From Microvelia longipes (taxonomy: Eukaryota > Arthropoda > Insecta > Hemiptera > Veliidae): a stretch of DNA of 64,000 nucleotides. The translations under genes were made by a program, and so were the position numbers. Of the stretch, positions 39,101-49,503 are shown piece after piece (within the stretch, counting starts at the first letter, position 1; every line of letters starts with the position of its first letter). The notes under the pieces are model-generated. The model ran no database searches, had not been told where the DNA came from, and saw nothing but the letters and a program-made list of their open reading frames with translations. The stretch spans positions 31,504,039 to 31,568,038 of the forward strand of contig JACMZG010001911.1 in assembly GCA_018340805.1 (NCBI GenBank), written 5' to 3'.

Positions 39101-42100
39101 TCCATTTTAAGTGGGGTTTCGTTAGTTTAGTTTATTGTAATACTAAATAATTTTAAAACGTTCAATGGCTATTAGACAAAAAAATTTAGCCCTGAACGGA
39201 TCACGGCGAGGTAAATTGTTTTTTAAAGATTTTTTTATTTGAGAATCCGCTGTACCCAAGTTGCTAGCAGTACCAAAAGCGCAGTACAAGGTACCATCAG
39301 CCCCTTGTACTGCGTATAGAGCCATACAAATCTAACAAAGAGCGGAAGCCAACTCAAAAATACAAGAGGGATAGCCGACCTAAGTTCTTATCGATGTTTG
39401 TGAAATCAAGTTAATAAAATACTTTTGTTTTATACCATTTTCCCTCCTACGGGGTATTTGTCTACCTCAATTTTTAAACTAGTCTTATATTCCTATGTCC
39501 ACCATTTCACGTACTTGGGTTTACACTTCGATAACAAACTAACATGAGCGCATCACACTAAACAAATCATTTGGAAGGGAACTGTCGTGTCGGAATCCTT
39601 CAACGTTTTCTCGATGAAAGGTCTAACCTCACACTAGATAACAAATTACTTATTTACGAAAGCATTAAAAAACCATCATGGTCATACGGTGTTGAAGTAT
39701 GGGGTTCTACAAAATCTTCCAATCTTAATCGTAATCAAATCCTTCAGTTCTCCGCAAAATAGTTCAAACTCCCTGGTTCGTATCCAACCAAACCATCCAC
39801 AATGACCTCGAAATTCCGGTCGTCAAAGACACAATTTCCTCTTGATAAAATTCCTTGCATTGGAATTTAGATTGCTATCCTAATCCTCTTGTCCAAAGCA
39901 TACATTCCAGAACCAGTCCTTCCAATCCTCCACGACGCCGTCGACACAGTGGCCACGTAACCTTTTGCAAAAGAAGTAAGTTAATTAATTAATATTTTAA
40001 TACAAAAACGGAAAACATTTCAGAAAATTTAACTGTTAAATTCAACTTCTATTTCACAAATTTAATTCTAGCCAAATTCTTAAATAACAATAAAATATTA
40101 ACATTTCACTTACCATGCCAAGGAGTATCACCACTGCCTAGGAACTTAAACCCGTATGAGCTCTATGTCAAATACATTTATTGTAGACAATAATCAATAA
40201 AGTTAATAAAAAAGTATTCCTACATATTTTAAAATTTCATTCAAGAATAATGTAAGTACTTTGACCAATATTTCTCTTACGGCCTAGCAATAATTGTCTG
40301 CAACCCAAATTTGGTATGTAGCCCTAGAGTTGGAATCGCTGATCTTCTTGAGAACTTCTTGTTTCCAATTAATGTAACATTTTACTATGAGTTCTCTCTT
40401 GACTGACCCTTCACCTAGTCTTTAGTAGTAGTAATAGGGTGGGGAGACAAACCCAAGCGGATAGATAACATTGCTAGTCTTTTCTTTTTAACTCCTATTC
40501 CTAAAACTTATTCCACGCTTCTGATTTATTTATGAAAAATGTGAGTGGTACTACTTCGGTCGCGTTTTCATATAAAAAACTTTTTTATATAATTTTATGT
40601 ATCGCACCGAAAAATTCCTGTTTTAGCCAATAAATAACATAAAAAAATTATTGACTACTAGTTTATTTTTTTGTTTTACGCTCTGACGATATGTCATACG
40701 ACAAAATTTTTTTTTTTCTATTAAAAGTTACTGCCCGTCAAAGTTGGAAAATTCAAAAATTAATATTTTCAAACTAGCACCCAGTGTCAATATAAAATTT
40801 CATAGATCGATTCACCTCATAAAAACGTACATTTTTGTCTTTTTTAAACTTGATCGGTAAAATTTTTAATGACTCAAAAAGTTGTTTTCTTTTCTAAAAC
40901 TCCTGTTTCGAGCAGCATATCTAGGCATTAAGTCTGATTGAAAACCACTCAAATCGTCATAAAAGTTACCCTACAAGTGATAATTCGATGAAACCTAGGT
41001 TTTGATTTTTAGGAAGAACACAATACGTTTCCTATATTACTTTGCCAAGGAAAAGTAAAAAGACAGTACTTACAAAGAATACAACTATTAGCAAAGAATA
41101 TTACTTGTAGAAATAGCAATGAATACTTATACATAAGCAACTTACTGGTCATTAACCCTTTAAGCTCTACTGAAAAATGTATATAAATGGCAGAAAAGTA
41201 TCCGATGTGAGAAAAAAACACATGAGGATTTGTTTCCATTGCAAAATTATCTGGTTGCGAATGGTTTGATGTTTATTACTTGACCAACACATTTCAGTTT
41301 CGTATTTAGTTCACATTTTGATCAATTAATGACAAAATTTGTGGTTGATAGTAAATTAATCGACTTTTCTTCAATGAAAATTTATCAATTAAAAAAACCT
41401 ATTTGTTTAGCTGATCTAGAAACTCTCATGAAGTGAAACTTACCACCATCTTATTGTTCTATTATACTTATTATAGGAGACAGATTTGATGTTGTGGTTG
41501 ACGCAAACCAGGAATCTGGATCTTATTGGATATTCGCAAAAGGTTTACCTCCATGTCAAGATTGGACTCAGTATGGCTTACTTAGATATGATGACTCTAA
41601 TGAGCTTCCCTCTAGTGATCTAAATTCTGTCAATGGACCTGTTAAGGTAAAGTACTATACTCTTGTCTTGGTTCTGTTTGTATAATTTACTCTTTACTAT
41701 AAAGTTTACAAAAATTGTGCTTACAAAAAAAAAGTTACATTTGTTTCCAACGTCTTAAAAACTTTGAATTTTATTTTGTAGACTGCGTCCAAAAAGTTAA
41801 AAAAGGTCTAAAACTCTTTCACTTTAGGAAATAACATGACCCTAAAAGTTTTGCATTTGTTGTGTACAAGTCAAACAGTTAAAATAGAATGCCAGAAACT
41901 TAAACTACCTTAATAAAGTGTAATCAGACTATTTACACTTTTCTAAATTTCTACATTTATACCTTAGGTTAAAGTAATATATAAACCAAGTAGGTTAGTT
42001 TAAATTGCTTAAAACGAGCGGCTAATTAAACTTTTTTTTCGAGTGCACTACTTAGCTTAGTACATTTCGATCAAAACGATCCTAAAGTAGTGCGAATGAT

Positions 42101-42684
42101 TAGGCGATAATTATATTCTGAGGACGATCAAAACGATCCTAAAGTAGTGCGAATGATAAAGTGATAATTATATCTGAGGACGAGCCAAACGACCCTGAAG
42201 TAGTGCGAATAAGCGTAATAAATCCGATGTATAATTATATTCTAGGGACGATTAAAACGACCCTAAAGTAGTGCGGATGATAAAGCGATAATTATATCTG
42301 AGGACGAGCAAAACGACCCTGAAGTAGTGCGAATAAGCGTAATAAATCCGATGTATAATTATATTCTAGGGACGATTAAAACGACCCTAAAGTAGTGCGG
42401 ATAATCGTAACAAATCCGATAAGGTAAGGAAAAGTTTCGAGTAATCCCGTGCCCCCCATATTTTCGATTTGGAATCTTAAACACTAATGACTAGACGATA
42501 TAATCTGAAAATTAAATTGTACAAAAAAATCGCTTCTTTATACTAGTATATAGAAATATAGTATATAGAATAATAGTACTCCTATTATTTTAAAGATTAG
42601 ACAGGAAAAATGTTCATTATCCGAAATAACATTAAAAGACACACAACATATTTACACACACATATATATATACATATATATATA

Positions 42685-42732
<48 letters not shown>

Positions 42733-44778
42733 TTTTGTAACGTCTTTTATACATTACAGAAATAATTAAGATTTATAAAGAGCTGTTGTTATTAATTTAC
42801 TTTTTAATTTTTTACAGAGGTTAAATTTGCCGAACAGTTTTTGTAACAGTTCATCGTCCGATTCAATCTGTATTAGTCAACTTCAGAGTCCGGTCCCTCT
42901 ACCTTTACACATAACTCGAAATTCGAGAAAGAAATATTTTAAAATACAATTTGGATTCTATGAATTTTCTATTGGAGAACTCTTTAAGCCTAATACTTAT
43001 CAAAAATACTTTAGTAAGCATCCGTTTTTTCTATTTATTTTTAATAAACATATTAAAACTTAAGCATCTGATCAGAAGATCTTGGAGACTTTAATTTTAA
43101 ATCTTCAGTTAAGTTTTACCTGACCTCTGGTATAATTTTTAAAGTATTTGACTGATGAGACAAATAACTCCTAAAAGAACGTCGATTATTCTGTTAAATA
43201 TTAATTTGATCTGTTCTTCATTTCTTTGTATATGATGAGTAAGCTGATTTTCCTCTGCTCAAAGCGAGGGAAATATATTTTCCTTCGAGCCAATTTCTTA
43301 TGCCACTGCTATTAGAGGTCCATAGCCATTCATTATATGTTAGTTTAAATATTTTAAATCTCTCGTTATAAATATTTTAAATTATTGCTTTTTATTATAA
43401 TTTCAATTTAGTACCAGTGGTCAAAGAGAACGGAGAACCTGAATTGATATATAAATCTTTGGTGAACAACATATCGTTCTCTCTTCCCTCTGCTCCTATA
43501 TTAACTCAAAGGAAAGACATTCCTAAAGAAGAATTCTGTCCCGAGAAATGCTACGAGGGATATGGAGATAATGTTAACTGCAACTGCATTAACAATAAAC
43601 AACTACCAACTGGAAATACTGTTTATATCATTGTTACTGATACTGGTTAGTAAATAATAGTTACTATAGTATATGTTTCTAGTCAGGAAAATGTCACCAT
43701 GGATGTTTTGTCCTAAGATGAGTATAATTAGTCCATCCTAACTGGACGAAAGAAAAAAGTACCTCCCCATGACTGTTACTTTAACTTATTTTATACGTGA
43801 AGATGCTTTTTTGTTCTACTATTATTGTCATTTCGATTGAAATTTAGTTATAGACTTACATTAATCAAGGATGCAAGGGATAGATAGATAGTTCTAGATG
43901 ATCCATCAAAAGACCCTAGAATGTTTTAAATAGTCATTACAGATTCTATTTAAAGACTGCTGGTTTATTAACTGAGTGAAATTGATAGTTTATAAATAGT
44001 TTTGTAAGTTTTGTAAAATTGTGCAATATTTATATAAATAAGAAGTGTATTATTGTTATAATTATTTAATGTGAAGTACGTCAAAATGTTTAGTTGTTCA
44101 TTACGCACATCATTTTTTTTAATAATGCCTCTTTGTCACTTTGAACGTTAAAAATTACTTTTCTAAAAGCTTTAAAATATTAATTTTTTGACTCTTCTAG
44201 AAATTAACAGTTCTGCTGTTTGCAGAAAAAAGGACAGGGAACAGTAACCAGCAATTTAGAAAGTAAACCAGCCGTGTTCAAAAGAAAAAAAAATGGTGAA
44301 CATTTCACTAAAATGCATTGTTGGGGAAATTATTTATTTAATTTTGTGAAAAAAAAATGACTTTTTATGTTGAATAACAATGCACTGTTGCCTCTAAACC
44401 TGCGTTTAAATGGACCTTGTTATCATATTATTTTTCACAACTGGACCCCTCGCATGCTCTTTCAAACCGAGCCCCATATTAAATTTTAACTGTAAATTTT
44501 CTTCAGAATCATTTGAATGAGATGGCTATTGGTAAACGAAACTATGATTTCAGGCTCTTACGATATAAATGGAATCAGCCATCCATTTCACTTACATGGA
44601 TATGATTTTTATGTGATGGAAATGGGAATACTGGGTAACAATTACTACGAATCCTTAGCTGACTTAACGAAAAGAGTCGAATCCGGTATAGTAAACAATG
44701 CGAGTCCTGTGTTGAAGGATACAGTTGTTATTCCTCCAGGAGGTTATGCTGTTCTTATGATATATACCGACAATCCTG
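30186..44778 (+). CDS. Laccase-type multicopper oxidase 2, last exon missing
   Basis: Tandem paralogue of the upstream laccase. Exons: 30186-30264, 32636-32798, 36022-36142, 36500-36710, 37036-37259, 37836-38052, 41477-41646, 42818-43013, 43412-43645, 44554-44778. All are bounded by GT/AG, and the ten phases (1,2,0,1,0,1,0,1,1,1) are identical to laccase 1. This gives 613 residues plus one base. There is a signal peptide (MNVQVLAAFSLAFFINS). Copper motifs are HWHG at 144-147, HSHN around 188-191 and HPFHLHG at 548-554. Exon 10 ends at a usable donor after TDNP, but no exon encoding YWLFHCH...H...GM exists between there and the gap, or elsewhere in the window. Without it the type 1 copper site and part of the trinuclear site cannot form. 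Either exon 11 fell into the assembly gap or was misplaced, or the gene is a 3'-truncated pseudogene. No in-frame stop or frameshift is seen in the ten exons, which favours a live gene. Confidence 0.9.
30883..31141 (+). repeat. 259-bp direct repeat, copy B
   Basis: Second copy of the repeat at 29114-29372, about 99 percent identical by eye. It lies in laccase 2 intron 1 and directly precedes the Penelope-like fragment at about 31.2 kb, so it may be a terminal repeat of that element type or an unrelated short mobile element. Confidence 0.92.
31250..32300 (+). mobile_element. Penelope-like element remnant (RT YVDD to GIY-YIG)
   Basis: In laccase 2 intron 1 the plus strand keeps recognisable pieces in order: YMEHLEELAIRTAPKK, the reverse transcriptase active-site motif YVDD (31334-31345), KTNKKLPFLDVQIV (about 31440-31480) and THTDRYLDYTPYHS. 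A GIY-YIG-like CGNIYYWESG follows near 31795-31830. The tail (32216-32285) has the ACGAATCCAGTGATGGAAG and CCGAAACGTCG words usual at Penelope 3' ends. Several stops (for example the codon after YVDDIIII) and frameshifts show it is dead. Confidence 0.8.
32799..36021 (+). other. Laccase 2 intron 2 (3.2 kb)
   Basis: No genes seen. The words CTTATGAGGTTGTTAGG and GATGACGGAAGT near 35405-35435 recur at about 44840-44868 in laccase 2 intron 10, with related sequence at 35790-35860, so a dispersed repeat lies here. Several T-rich runs are present. Confidence 0.5.
38080..38700. repeat. Irregular repeats with CTCGGCTTYGCCTCGGGAG words
   Basis: In laccase 2 intron 6, four variant copies of CCTCGGCTTCGCCTCGGGAG-type words spaced by about 35-40 bp lie at 38570-38700. 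Before them (38080-38540) phrases such as CCCCTAAATTTATA...GGGG and ACTGGCTCAAAATCC recur. Units are diverged. The GGC-TTY-GCC core is a small hairpin. Confidence 0.6.
39500..39965 (+). mobile_element. Jockey-type LINE fragment (RT C-terminal region)
   Basis: Frames on the plus strand show the end of a jockey-like reverse transcriptase. YLGLHFDNKLT comes first, followed after a stop by AHHTKQI; then 39571-39762 includes KLLIYESIKKPSWSYGVEVW and GSTKSSNLNRNQILQ. After a frame change come PWFVSNQTIHNDLEIPVV. Stops and frameshifts show a decayed, both-ends-truncated copy inside laccase 2 intron 6. Confidence 0.78.
42050..42430 (+). repeat. Compound tandem repeat, about 60/120-bp unit
   Basis: In laccase 2 intron 7 the phrase GACGA(G/T)(C/T)AAAACGA(T/C)CC followed by T(A/G)AAGTAGTGCG(A/G)AT repeats about six times. 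Spacers are of two alternating kinds (GATAAAGCGATAATTATAT and AAGCGTAATAAATCCGATG), giving a higher-order unit of about 120 bp. Confidence 0.82.
42657..42731. repeat. (TA)n microsatellite
   Basis: TA repeats with an imperfect CA-containing left end, in laccase 2 intron 7. Confidence 0.95.
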
Positions 44779-44922
44779 GTAATTTTTTTTTTTATATTTT
44801 AATAATTTATTTTTAGCTAACTTATATTGAAAATGACCCTTATGAGGTTGTTCGGATGACGGAAGTGGGAGGATCAATTCCGTTTTGCTTTCTAGCACCA
44901 AAAGTATGTCTTAATTGTTTGT

Positions 44923-45030
<108 letters not shown>

Positions 45031-45204
45031 TAGAAAAATGATCTCCAACAAGCCACGGCGAGTCAAGCAAGAGCGGTTCTTTAAAGTCGTGGACATACTG
45101 AGGACCAATTAAAGTTCAATAACTTAATTATAATGCCATTACCCATGAGTTCTAAGGAGATTATTTTACTATACGATGGGTGTGAGATAATTAGGTAATA
45201 CGAG

Positions 45205-45390
45205 TGGGCCCGCCCACTCTCGGCGCCTTCGGCGCCAGTCCCTCTATATATATATTAAAGTTGTGCATGCGCCTTCGGCGCAGTATATGACGGCTGCAGC
45301 TTCACTGCAGCCACATGTAAACAATAATATATAAAAAGACTGCGCCTTTGGCGCAGTCTTGGCGGCTGCAGCTTCACTGCAGTCATGAGT
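45205..45390. repeat. GC-rich palindromic words GGCGCCTTCGGCGCC and relatives
   Basis: Two or three variant copies of (T)GCGCCTTCGGCGCA and GGCTGCAGCTTCACTGCAGC, each a small perfect hairpin, are set in AT-rich spacers. They lie between the TA tract and the satellite array. Confidence 0.7.
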
Positions 45391-45519
45391 GCACACAAAT
45401 GCATAGAATAAATATTCAATTGTACAATATTCAATTCAAAGATAATTAATCAGAATTGTAAAATCATACGTTACCAAAAGTAGATTCAACATCATTTATT
45501 TACTTTAATATATAAAAAG

Positions 45520-46900
45520 TCATAAATTAAAGCATTGAATAGAATAAAAAAAATATGGAATAATATCCTTGGGCTCGCTTCGCTCGCCTTTGTGTGTTTA
45601 TTTATCAGTACCTAAATTAAAGCATTGAATAAAATAAATATAAAATAATATCCTTGGGCTCGCTTCGCTCGCCTTTGTGTGTTTATATATCAACACCTAA
45701 CATAGAATATTTAATAATAAATATTCCAAGCCCAAAACCCTTGGGCTCGCTTCGCTCGCATTTATGTGTTATTTATCAGTACCTAAATTAAAGCATTAAA
45801 TAAAAAAAAAATATAAATAATATCCTTGGGCTCGCTTCGCTCGCCTTTTGTGTTTATATATCAACACCTAACATAGAATATTTAATAATAAATATTCCAA
45901 GCCCAAAACCCTTGGGCTCGCTTCGCTCGCATTTATGTGTTTATTTATCAGTACCTAAATTAAAGCATTAAAAAAAAAAAAAAAATAATATCCTTGGGCT
46001 CGCTTCGCTCGCCTTTGTGTGTTTATATATCAACACCTAATATAGAATATAAATAAATATAAAATAAACCCTTGGGCTCGCTTCGCTCGCCTTTATGTGT
46101 TTATTTATCAGTACCTAAATTAAAGCATTGAATAAAAAAAAGAGACATAATTTCCTTGGGCTCGCTTCGCTCGCCTTTGTGTGTTTATTTATCAGTACCT
46201 AAATTACAGCATTGAATAAAAGAAATATAAAATAATATCCTTGGGCTCGCTTCGCTCGCCTTTGTGTGTTTATATATCAACACCTAACATAGAATTTTTT
46301 ATTTTAAATATTCCAAGCCAAACCCTTGGGCTCGCTTCGCTCGCCTTTGTGTGTTATATATCAACACCTAACATAGAATTTTTTATTTTAAAATTCCAAG
46401 CCCAAAACCCTTGGGCTCGCTTCGCTCGCCTTTGTGTGTTTATATATCAACACCTAACATAGAATATTTAATAATAAATATTCCAAGCCCAAAACTCTTG
46501 GGCTCGCTTCGCTCGCCTTTATGTGTTTATTTATCAGTACCTAAATTAAAGCATTAAATAAAAAAAATATAAAATAATATCCTTGGCTCGCTTCGCTCGC
46601 CTTTGTGTGTTTATATATCAACACCTAACATAGAATATTTAATAATAAATATAAAATAAAAACCCTTGGCTCGCTTCGCTCTCGCCTTTATGTGTTTATT
46701 TATCAGTACCTAAATTAAAGCATTGAATAAAAAAATATAAAATAATATCTTTGGGCTCGCTTCGCTCGCCTTTGTATGTTTATTTATCAACACCTAACAT
46801 AGAATATTTAATAATATAAAATAAAACCCTTGGGCTCGCTTCGCTCGCCTATGTGTATTTATTTATCAGTACCTAACCTACAGCATTTAATAAAACAATT
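45520..46900 (+). repeat. Satellite array, about 16 units, dimeric order
   Basis: Units of about 80-90 bp each carry CCTTGGGCTCGCTTCGCTCG and CCTTTGTGTGTTTAT. They are followed by one of two alternating tails: type A, TTATCAGTACCTAAATTAAA then GCATTGAATAAA; or type B, ATATCAACACCTAACATAGA then ATATTTAATAATAAATATTCC. A and B mostly alternate, giving a dimer of about 165-175 bp. I count about 16 CTCGCTTCGCT cores between 45575 and 46840. Open frames over it have no biological meaning. Confidence 0.92.
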
Positions 46901-46909
46901 TTGTTTAAT

Positions 46910-49052
46910 TTTTTCTTATTTATATTATGCACCCTAACGATATTGGTATTGTTGTAAAGATATTTAAGTAATCTTAATCTTTTGTGATTCACATATTTTA
47001 ATACCTTTTACTTGTAACGACTTACAGGCTGCCAAAAGTGAAACAATGTGATTTTGTTTTTCAATGACCTCTATAGCCGAAACTAAAACTTGTAGGAAAA
47101 AGACTTTGAAATAAAAGTTGTTCAGATAGCCGATACAAACAGTTAGAGACTATTTTTACTCTAATATCTTTATAAATAGCTGAGATAGACCCCATTAAAG
47201 TTTTGATATAAAATCCAAGATGGCGGCCAAGCCGGAAATGGCAAAAATATTTCCCTCGACAGATTTTTAGTCCTGGTCAATGCCCAAAGAATGGCTATCT
47301 CAGAAATCCAATTTTCAAACATTTTGGTTCCTTAAGTATAGCCGGTTTTCCGCCAAAAATAAAAAAAATTCCCGCCATTTGATCAAGTTTAAAATATTGC
47401 TACTACACCCAGAATATTGTTGACTATTTAAAACGGCTAATAGTTAAATTCTAAGTAGTGTCACAAAAACGCCTTTGCTGACCGGCGTAAACACCTCTTT
47501 AAAAATGGCTCAAAAATCATGTTAAAAAATTCTGGCGGGAAAACGAAAAATTTTGAAAAACTTTTATTTATCGGTCCTTTTAGATCACGTGACGCCTCAA
47601 ATTACGTATTTTGTCCCAACTCTCTACCATCAACCGGAACGGAGTTATAGCGGTTTGAAAGTTAGTGACCCCATAAACGATACCGTTAGTACATGTTACA
47701 AAATTGTTACCCACTGCAATAGGTAGATAATTAAAAGAACTAACTCCGTGTAATTTAATTTTTTTCTCTATCTCTAATATTTTGCCTTCCACAGAGTCTC
47801 GAAAATCCGAAAAATCGCCGCCATCTCTATTTTGCCATATAAATGCCAGGATGGCGGACCATGGCATATGGCAAATATTTTTTCCCATAAACTACACTAA
47901 ATACGAAAACTAATGCAAGTTGTCCGGTTCAATTATCTCAAATAGAAACCGAGATATGATTTTTTGAAATTTCGAACGTTTTCTACCGGAAATTTTATTA
48001 TGGCGCCTAACCGGAAAGTTTTAAGACAAAGAAAATTTAGGATATTGTAACCAACCAATGTACCAACAAAACCGCATTAAAAAACGCACCGATTTCGGAA
48101 TTTTTTTTCACACTTATGTAATTTTCAAAAGACTTGAACCCGGAAGTATCAAAACCGGAAATGCCAGCGTTATGATTGTCCGTTCCGAAAATGCCAACCT
48201 ATCGACTAAACAACCGCACCGGTTTCAAAAAGATCGGTTAAAACGCCTACATCCAACGGCTATATCACATTTGCGTGTCGGTCCTAAAAATTTTGAACTT
48301 AAATTATCCGAAAATTTTTCGACTTTGGAAACTTATATCTCGGAAACGAAACATAGCTAAGAAACGGAACCGGGGTGGATCGATAGGCCCTTTTGTCCAC
48401 TAAATACCCCAAAAAGCCCGATTTAGAAATCTCAATTTTAAGCTACTTTCCGGCGGAAAAACTAAAAAAGTCCAAACGTCGAAAATCGATATTTCTTTAT
48501 AGCGCCGCCCCCGGGGGCCGTAGGCGAAAATTCTTCGGATAAAAGTTGTAGCCCATCCCCAAAATAGGGGGGTCGCCCATAGTAACGGAAGCGCTAGCTC
48601 CAACCTTGACCCGGAAAAACGTTGTCAAAGTTTGTCAAAATCTAGAAAAACTTCAAACCGGATTTTCTGGTATACCGGAAAACATTTTCATACCCCTTGT
48701 CGCGGACTTTTTTATTCACCCGGAGTAGCTGAATCGAACGTCACTTTTTTTCCGGTTTAAATACGACGTTTCCCCGCGGCTCGGCACGTAATCGAAAATC
48801 CGGAGTCTGGACCGGTTTTTTTACGTTGACGGGGTCACTATCAGAGATAGACCCCTAGTGTCAGCGGGGACGTCCCTTCATTTTCCGTCATATACACGAC
48901 CCAATTTGAATTTTCCGGATCGAACGACTTTTGCAATTTAAACTCGATTTCCTTAAATTTCCGTAAAGTTACCTCCACTTCCGGTGCTCACCGGAAAGCC
49001 GAAATTCGGCCGGAAAGCCATGAAAAGTAATTTTCGGAAAATTCAGAGTCTC
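46910..49052. other. CCGGAAA-rich island of unknown nature
   Basis: From about 47.2 kb to the N run, composition changes to GC-richer sequence dense in CCGGAAA, GGAAAC, AAAATTT and TTTTCCGG words. Examples are GCCGGAAATGGCAAAAATAT, CTACCGGAAATTTTATTATG and AACCGGAAAGTTTTAAG. It is not a simple tandem repeat. Open frames at 47580-47888 (minus) and 48058-48360 (plus) have no recognisable domain. I cannot assign it to a host gene or a known transposon. It occupies the place where laccase 2 exon 11 would be expected. Confidence 0.5.
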
Positions 49053-49062
49053 NNNNNNNNNN
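49053..49062. other. Assembly gap (10 N)
   Basis: Ten unknown bases, seen directly. The fixed small number suggests a placeholder join rather than a measured length, so the distance and even the adjacency of laccase 2 and UGT 1 are uncertain. Confidence 0.99.
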
Positions 49063-49413
49063 TAGATTTTAGTGTTTTATATAAGCTGTACTTTTATATA
49101 GCTTTTTTGAAACTAGAGGCTACGTTTAACTTCATATTTGAAGTTTCAATACCACAGCTTACCTAATAAGAAAGGGTTCCCACGATAGAAATATTAACTT
49201 CCTAAAATTGCTTGTTTTAATGACCCTAAAAAGAGTAAATCTTGTGGCCCTCATTTTAAATATAACAATCCCGAACATTTTACAAGCCACAGACGTGGTT
49301 GAGGTCTTGTCGGACTCAAAGCACTTAAAAGTAGTACAAGAAATATGGTAAACAATTTATTGACTTTAAAAAAATCAACATGGTCGCCATTATGTTTGGA
49401 TGTTGCACTAAGA

Positions 49414-49419
49414 TTTATT
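49414..49419 (-). terminator. Polyadenylation signal of UGT 1
   Basis: AATAAA on the minus strand, about 85 bases after the UGT 1 stop codon. A further AATAAA-like word lies about 65 bases beyond. Confidence 0.5.
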
Positions 49420-49503
49420 AGAATTGTTTCAGCCGATTGATATGTTTCATGACCCCAAGACAAGTGCTCATACATTTACGCTTAACAAAATGTATACATT
49501 TAA

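Noticed and set aside
47580..48360. Open frames of about 100 codons on both strands in the CCGGAAA island
   Set aside because: No recognisable domain, residues typical of translated repeat words, and no splice or promoter context. Kept as island description only.
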